A stretch of 64,000 bases of DNA, from the NCBI GenBank assembly GCA_026196495.1, contig JAPHSY010000039.1:1-64000 (forward strand), in the 5' to 3' direction. This DNA is from Magnetovibrio sp. GTDB lineage: Bacteria; Pseudomonadota; Alphaproteobacteria; Rhodospirillales; Magnetovibrionaceae. The notes below the pieces were generated by a model. That model worked only from the letters and a program-made list of their open reading frames with translations, was not told where the DNA came from and did no database searches. Shown here in pieces: positions 59,207-64,000 of the stretch. Both the position numbers and the translations under genes were made by a program. Each line of letters begins with the position of its first letter. The first letter of the stretch is position 1.

Positions 59207-59767
59207 ATGAGTGAGGAATTTGATTTCGAACATGACGACGAGTATCCTGCGTACCGTGAACGGTGCATGGGCTCTAATGTCAATGAGCAAACGCTGCTTG
59301 CTACAGATTACCTTAATCATTTCAATGAATTAGTAATGACGCTGGAAATGCTGGCTGACATGCCAGAGCTTCTCGAAGAAGCCAAATTGTGGGAACCAAA
59401 ACCCTACAAAGACCATTTCCGCGACAGCACAATTGCCGACAAAGAATTGGCCATTGAAGCTTATGACCATGCCCCACCTAAGTTCAAAGAGCCATTTGAA
59501 CAAAACATCAGTAAAATTAACAAACTGATTTTGACCTCTGTTGAGCGCTTGGAAATTGACATCCAAACGGGGGATTTTGAACTGGTACGATCCAATGCCA
59601 GCGCACTCAGCAAAGTTATCCAACGCATTATGGATATGTGCTCGGCCAACATCCACGGGTCTGAAACCACCATGGATCAATCAGAAATTGACAACATTAT
59701 TGGTGCCGACCCAGAACCGGAACCTGTTGGCAATGCACAAGCAGATATCGACGCCTTGTTCGACTAA
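59207..59767 (+). CDS. hypothetical protein with two C-terminal FliM-N-like (CheY-binding-type) motifs
   Basis: 186 aa; helical core, then MDQSEIDNIIGAD and QADIDALFD near the C-terminus, resembling SQAEIDALL of FliM. Confidence 0.75.
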   Translation: MSEEFDFEHDDEYPAYRERCMGSNVNEQTLLATDYLNHFNELVMTLEMLADMPELLEEAKLWEPKPYKDHFRDSTIADKELAIEAYDHAPPKFKEPFEQNISKINKLILTSVERLEIDIQTGDFELVRSNASALSKVIQRIMDMCSANIHGSETTMDQSEIDNIIGADPEPEPVGNAQADIDALFD

Positions 59768-59803
59768 GGCCATACAATTTATCTTTAAAATGGGGGTCGT
59801 TTC

Positions 59804-62173
59804 TTAGGCTGAAGGCTTGCGCGCTTGTTCGATGGGAAACGGTGTCACATTCCCCCCTGCCAAACGTACGAACTCATCATACGGCACAGGGCGGCTGAAC
59901 AAATAACCCTGACCAATATCACTGCCCAATGCATGCAAGAACGTACTTTGACGTTCAGTTTCCACACCTTCGGCAATCACCTTCAGGCCAAGGTTTTGGG
60001 CCATGTTCACAATCGCCTTTGCCATCGTTACGGCATCGGGATTATCCGGCAACCCCGTCACAAACGAACGGTCAACCTTCAAGCTGTCCAGTGGGAATTT
60101 GGTAAGATAGCTCAACGACGAATAGCCGGTGCCAAAATCGTCAATACTGAGCGATACGCCCAAGGCTTTCAATTCCTGCAAAACTTTGACCGTCTGATCG
60201 GCATTTTCCACCAACATGCTTTCAGTCAGTTCCAAATCCAAGTTTGTACAGGGTAGTCCGGTTTGGTCCATAATTTCCTGAACACGCGACGCCAATTTAC
60301 CTTGGCGGAATTGACGCACAGACAAGTTCACCGCAACACTTACGTCCGTTAGCCCTGCGTCCATCCAATCACGCGCCTGACGACAAGCTGTTTCCAAAAT
60401 CCAATCACCAATGGGGACAATCAAACCCGTTTCCTCGCTCACAGGAACAAATTCAACAGGTGAAACGGGACCAAGGTCAGGACTGTTCCAACGTGCCAAA
60501 GCTTCTGCACCGATGATGCGCCCCGTAGCCAAGTCAACTTTGGGCTGATAAGCCAAATGAAATTCATCATTCTCTAGGGCGTGACGCAAACCATGTTCCA
60601 AGGCCATGCGGCGGATTGCATTGGCGCTCAAAGTCGATGAATAGAACTGGAAGTTGTTGCGGCCTTGCTTTTTGGCGTGATGAGACGCGGTATAAACGTT
60701 CTTCAGCAACTCATCGATATTGTCGCAGCTATCGGGGTAGATAATTACACCGATGGAGCCAGAGCTGTAGACCTCTTGTCCATCCACATGAAACGGTTGG
60801 CTCAACGCCTTCAGCATGCGATTGGCTACAGCCTCAACTTCATCATCTTCGCTGACGCTTTCCAAAATGACTGTAAATTCGTCACCAGACAGCCGGGCAA
60901 CAGTATCACGACCACGAACACATGATTCCAGCCGCTTACCCGCAAGTTGCAACACCACGTCACCAGCGGCATGGCCCATGGCATCATTAATGTTTTTAAA
61001 GTTATCCAAATCAATAAACAAAACCGCAAGTTTGGAACCTGCTGCATCAGACGTCGCAACACTTTCACCCAAACGCTCGGTAAATAGATAACGGTTTGGT
61101 AAGTGCGTCAGCGGATCACGGGTTGCCAAAAACTTCAGTTTGTCTTCAGCTTTTTTACGTTCCGTAATATCACGCATCACCGCAATATAGTGCAAACGAT
61201 GGCGTAATTTAAAATCACTGAGGCTGATTTCCAAAGGAAAGCTGGTTCCGTCACTGCGTATGCCAGTAACTTCACGCCCGCTTGTGGTTTCCAAGAAATC
61301 CGTTTCCAAGTTTTTCAATGCTGCAGCAGCATCAGACTGACGCCGCCCACGAGTGCTGGGGATCAAATCTGAAATACCGATTCCAGCCAACGCACCTGAA
61401 TTATGACCAAAAATACGTTCAGCCGCAGGATTAGCCGTTTCAATTATACCCATTTCATTGATGGTGATTAGGCCATCCACGGTGGTTTCCATAATGGTGC
61501 GCAGGTATTCCTCACGCTCCATCACTTCACGGATACGACGGTTCTTTTCCGTAACGTCACGTGCCACCATCATCATCTGGGTGACCTTGCCATCATCATC
61601 TTCTTCGTAGACCGAGGCTGCGACTTCAACATCCAATTCACGACCATCATCGGCCATCATTTTCATGCTGGTGCGGCGTTTTTCCGCCAACAGTTCTTCG
61701 AACTCGTTCTCTAACAAGGGGATGTAGTCAGGGTGAATATAGTCCCGCAGGGAATGCATATTTGCTTCTTGCCCATCAACCCCCAAAAGCGCACAACCGG
61801 CAGGGTTCAAAACAATAATAGAGCCATCCATCGAGCAGATGCAGATCAAGTCAGGGGCAAGGTCAATAAGGCTTGCGTGATGTTCATCGCTTTCCGCAAT
61901 GTTGTCGTACCGTCTGTCTTCCAGCAAATCATTAAGCAGGTCCAAAATGCTTTGGCCTGATTTGCGGATATCTTCGGCATAATCACGATATTGCGGGTGA
62001 GACATGGGGCCGAGCATTTCGGCACTCATCATATCTGCAAACCCAATAATATTATTGAGAGGAGTGCGCATCTCATGAGAAAGCGTGTGCAAAATGCCAC
62101 GGCCTTCTGAATGTCGCGCGCCACCTTGTGTGTCAGAGGCCGGATCGTTGATACGTTCTTTTTTATCGCCCAT
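59804..62173 (-). CDS. HisKA-PAS-PAS-GGDEF-EAL signalling protein
   Basis: N-terminal LHTLSHEMRTPLNNIIGFADMM, two PAS segments, RGRDTVARLSGDEF, GAEALARWNSP; no HATPase domain. Confidence 0.92.
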   Translation of the reverse strand: MGDKKERINDPASDTQGGARHSEGRGILHTLSHEMRTPLNNIIGFADMMSAEMLGPMSHPQYRDYAEDIRKSGQSILDLLNDLLEDRRYDNIAESDEHHASLIDLAPDLICICSMDGSIIVLNPAGCALLGVDGQEANMHSLRDYIHPDYIPLLENEFEELLAEKRRTSMKMMADDGRELDVEVAASVYEEDDDGKVTQMMMVARDVTEKNRRIREVMEREEYLRTIMETTVDGLITINEMGIIETANPAAERIFGHNSGALAGIGISDLIPSTRGRRQSDAAAALKNLETDFLETTSGREVTGIRSDGTSFPLEISLSDFKLRHRLHYIAVMRDITERKKAEDKLKFLATRDPLTHLPNRYLFTERLGESVATSDAAGSKLAVLFIDLDNFKNINDAMGHAAGDVVLQLAGKRLESCVRGRDTVARLSGDEFTVILESVSEDDEVEAVANRMLKALSQPFHVDGQEVYSSGSIGVIIYPDSCDNIDELLKNVYTASHHAKKQGRNNFQFYSSTLSANAIRRMALEHGLRHALENDEFHLAYQPKVDLATGRIIGAEALARWNSPDLGPVSPVEFVPVSEETGLIVPIGDWILETACRQARDWMDAGLTDVSVAVNLSVRQFRQGKLASRVQEIMDQTGLPCTNLDLELTESMLVENADQTVKVLQELKALGVSLSIDDFGTGYSSLSYLTKFPLDSLKVDRSFVTGLPDNPDAVTMAKAIVNMAQNLGLKVIAEGVETERQSTFLHALGSDIGQGYLFSRPVPYDEFVRLAGGNVTPFPIEQARKPSA

Positions 62174-62504
62174 GGCGTTTTATGGCACCCAGTGTAGTCT
62201 TTAGTTTTGGCGGTTATTTAATTCATGATCACCCAAAACCCGGCGAACCAAAATCAAAGAATATTGGAACGCCTTCCTTAAGCACAGCAAATTCTTTGCC
62301 GACTCAGCTACAACCAAACTCAAGAACCACGAGGTCGATACGCACCCATGGTGGAATTCAATCGTGCGACATATTACACCAAATTCATAATAAAGCGAAA
62401 AATATTAATACGTTCCGACTATAAGGTTGATCGAATGATCATCCGGTAACATCTACAACCAAACAAGGTGGGCACAACACCCCAAGCCCACTTCAAGGTT
62501 AAAC

Positions 62505-63893
62505 TTATTGCCGCCGCCAAGTGGTTGTTCCCGCGCCATCTTCAAGGATCACACCTTGCGCTGCCAATTCATCACGAATACGGTCAGATGTGGCAAAATC
62601 CTTACCCGCGCGGGCTTGGTTACGCTGCTCGATTAAAGCATCAATATCGCCATCAGATAGGCCTTCAGCGTCACCTTTGATAGAGCCGCGCAACCAAGCA
62701 TCAGCATCTTGACCGAGCACGCCAAGAATGTCGCCAGACAACATCAACTCGCCTTTTAGCTGTGATTTTTCACGGCCATCGGTGGCGGCATTCAGTTTGG
62801 TTTTTAGTTCAAACAGGTGCGAAATGGCTTTTGGTGTATTGATATCATCTGCCAAGGCTTCCAATACGGGGGCTGAAACTTGGTCTGGAATTTCAGCTTT
62901 CACATCGGCATTTCGCAGCGCCAAATAGAACTCATCAAGTTCCTTTTTCGCTTCACGGATACCATCTTTGCGAAAATCCAAGGGCTGACGGTAATGAGTT
63001 TTCAACAGTGTCAAACGGATGGCTTCACCCGGAAACTCATCCAATAAGTCATGCACAGTGTAGAAATTGCCCAGAGATTTGGACATTTTCTCACCTTCAG
63101 CCATCAAATAGCCATTGTGCATCCAATAATTTACGTACTTGGACCCACCATGCGCACAGGTGGATTGAGCAATTTCATTTTCATGATGAGGAAATATCAA
63201 GTCCTGACCGCCACCATGAATGTCAAAGGTCGGTCCTAGATGCTGTTCACTCATTGCCGAACATTCAATATGCCAACCCGGACGACCACGGCCCCAGGGA
63301 CTTTCCCAACCAGGTTGATCGTCTTCAGACGGTTTCCACAACACAAAATCGGCTGGGTCACGTTTATATGGAGCAACTTCAACACGGGCACCTGCGACCA
63401 TTTCATCACGATTGCGCCCCGACAGCCCACCGTATTCACGGTAGCTCTCAACACTGAACAACACATGGCCTTCGGCTTCGTAAGCATGTCCAGCAGACAC
63501 CAGCTTGCCTATCATGGTGATCATGCCCGCAATGTGTTCGGTGGCACGCGGCTGTACATCTGGATGCATTGCTCCCAAAGCACTCATGTCGTCCAGAAAT
63601 GCCTGTTCCGTACGCTTGGTAATGTCGGAAATGCTTTCACCGCTTTCCATGGCACGGTTGATGATCTTGTCATCCACATCGGTAATATTGCGGGCGTAGA
63701 TCACATGGTCTTCGCCATAGGTTTCACGCAACAACCGATACAAGACATCAAACACCACAACGGGCCGCGCGTTACCAATGTGGGCGTAGTCATAAACTGT
63801 TGGACCACAGACGTACATTCGTACACGTCGTTCATCAATGGGGACAAAATCTTCTTTGACACGTTTGAGCGTATTGAACAGCTGGATGGTCAC
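62505..63893 (-). CDS. cysS: cysteinyl-tRNA synthetase (GTG start)
   Basis: [48 protein letters not shown]. Confidence 0.97.
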   Translation of the reverse strand: MTIQLFNTLKRVKEDFVPIDERRVRMYVCGPTVYDYAHIGNARPVVVFDVLYRLLRETYGEDHVIYARNITDVDDKIINRAMESGESISDITKRTEQAFLDDMSALGAMHPDVQPRATEHIAGMITMIGKLVSAGHAYEAEGHVLFSVESYREYGGLSGRNRDEMVAGARVEVAPYKRDPADFVLWKPSEDDQPGWESPWGRGRPGWHIECSAMSEQHLGPTFDIHGGGQDLIFPHHENEIAQSTCAHGGSKYVNYWMHNGYLMAEGEKMSKSLGNFYTVHDLLDEFPGEAIRLTLLKTHYRQPLDFRKDGIREAKKELDEFYLALRNADVKAEIPDQVSAPVLEALADDINTPKAISHLFELKTKLNAATDGREKSQLKGELMLSGDILGVLGQDADAWLRGSIKGDAEGLSDGDIDALIEQRNQARAGKDFATSDRIRDELAAQGVILEDGAGTTTWRRQ

Positions 63894-63899
63894 GGTTGA

Positions 63900-64000
63900 T
63901 TATCCCTTTTGACCTTGCAAACGTGCAATGGCGCGATCGCGCCCAATCAACGGCAAATAAGCTTTCAGCTCAGGCCCATGTTCAAGGCCTGTCAACGCTT
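63900..64000 (-). CDS. gltX: glutamyl-tRNA synthetase, C-terminal end (partial)
   Basis: Minus-strand [32 protein letters not shown]-stop resembles the GltX C-terminus. Confidence 0.8.
   Translation of the reverse strand, partial: ALTGLEHGPELKAYLPLIGRDRAIARLQGQKG

Noticed and set aside
62174-62504. Possible small gene in the gap between the GGDEF-EAL gene and cysS
   Set aside because: The 80-aa plus-strand ORF has no ribosome-binding context or recognisable motif and probably represents promoter/UTR DNA.
1-64000. CRISPR array, prophage or complete transposon/IS element
   Set aside because: No regularly spaced direct repeats, no phage structural or integrase genes and no transposase ORF were recognised in any frame.

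Overview
The window is a roughly 50% GC alphaproteobacterial chromosome segment. Gene content looks Rhodospirillales-like, but that taxonomic guess is inference. Nearly all of it is coding. Left to right it holds: a complete cbb3 oxidase locus (ccoNOQP-ccoGHIS) with an FNR/FixK-type box and a TauE/SafE neighbour; a ceramidase-like gene; an MFS-PlsC-acyl-ligase fusion; a complete Pho regulon (phoR-pstSCAB-phoU-phoB) with a clear Pho box; sulfur genes (a PAPS-reductase-like gene and sat); a class II aldolase fused to a C-terminal Dabb domain; a KefB-type antiporter flanked by an intact and a frameshifted YHS gene; NfeD/SPFH genes; a symporter-histidine kinase with a receiver-only regulator; a livFGMHK transporter; an XRE/ImmA-type regulator; a hydrogenase-accessory pair (stand-alone HypF C-domain plus HupK-like); GDPD; two tandem CheY-like paralogs; tRNA-Leu(CAA); dedA/yqaA, dsbB and coq7; a duplicated uncharacterised ~430-aa family; csp, trmJ, cimA; a HisKA-PAS-GGDEF-EAL protein; cysS; and the 3' end of gltX. 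The most interesting less-described elements are: (1) the tandem ~430-aa paralogs separated by a degenerate second coq7 tail and a small membrane protein; (2) an orphan AT-rich gene whose product ends in an SSB-like acidic tip (DLDDEIPF); (3) a 186-aa protein ending in two FliM-N-like (CheY-binding-type) motifs, next to a HisKA/GGDEF/EAL protein without an ATPase domain; (4) the YHS pseudogene. No CRISPR array, prophage or complete transposon was seen. All assignments were made by eye, without database searches.
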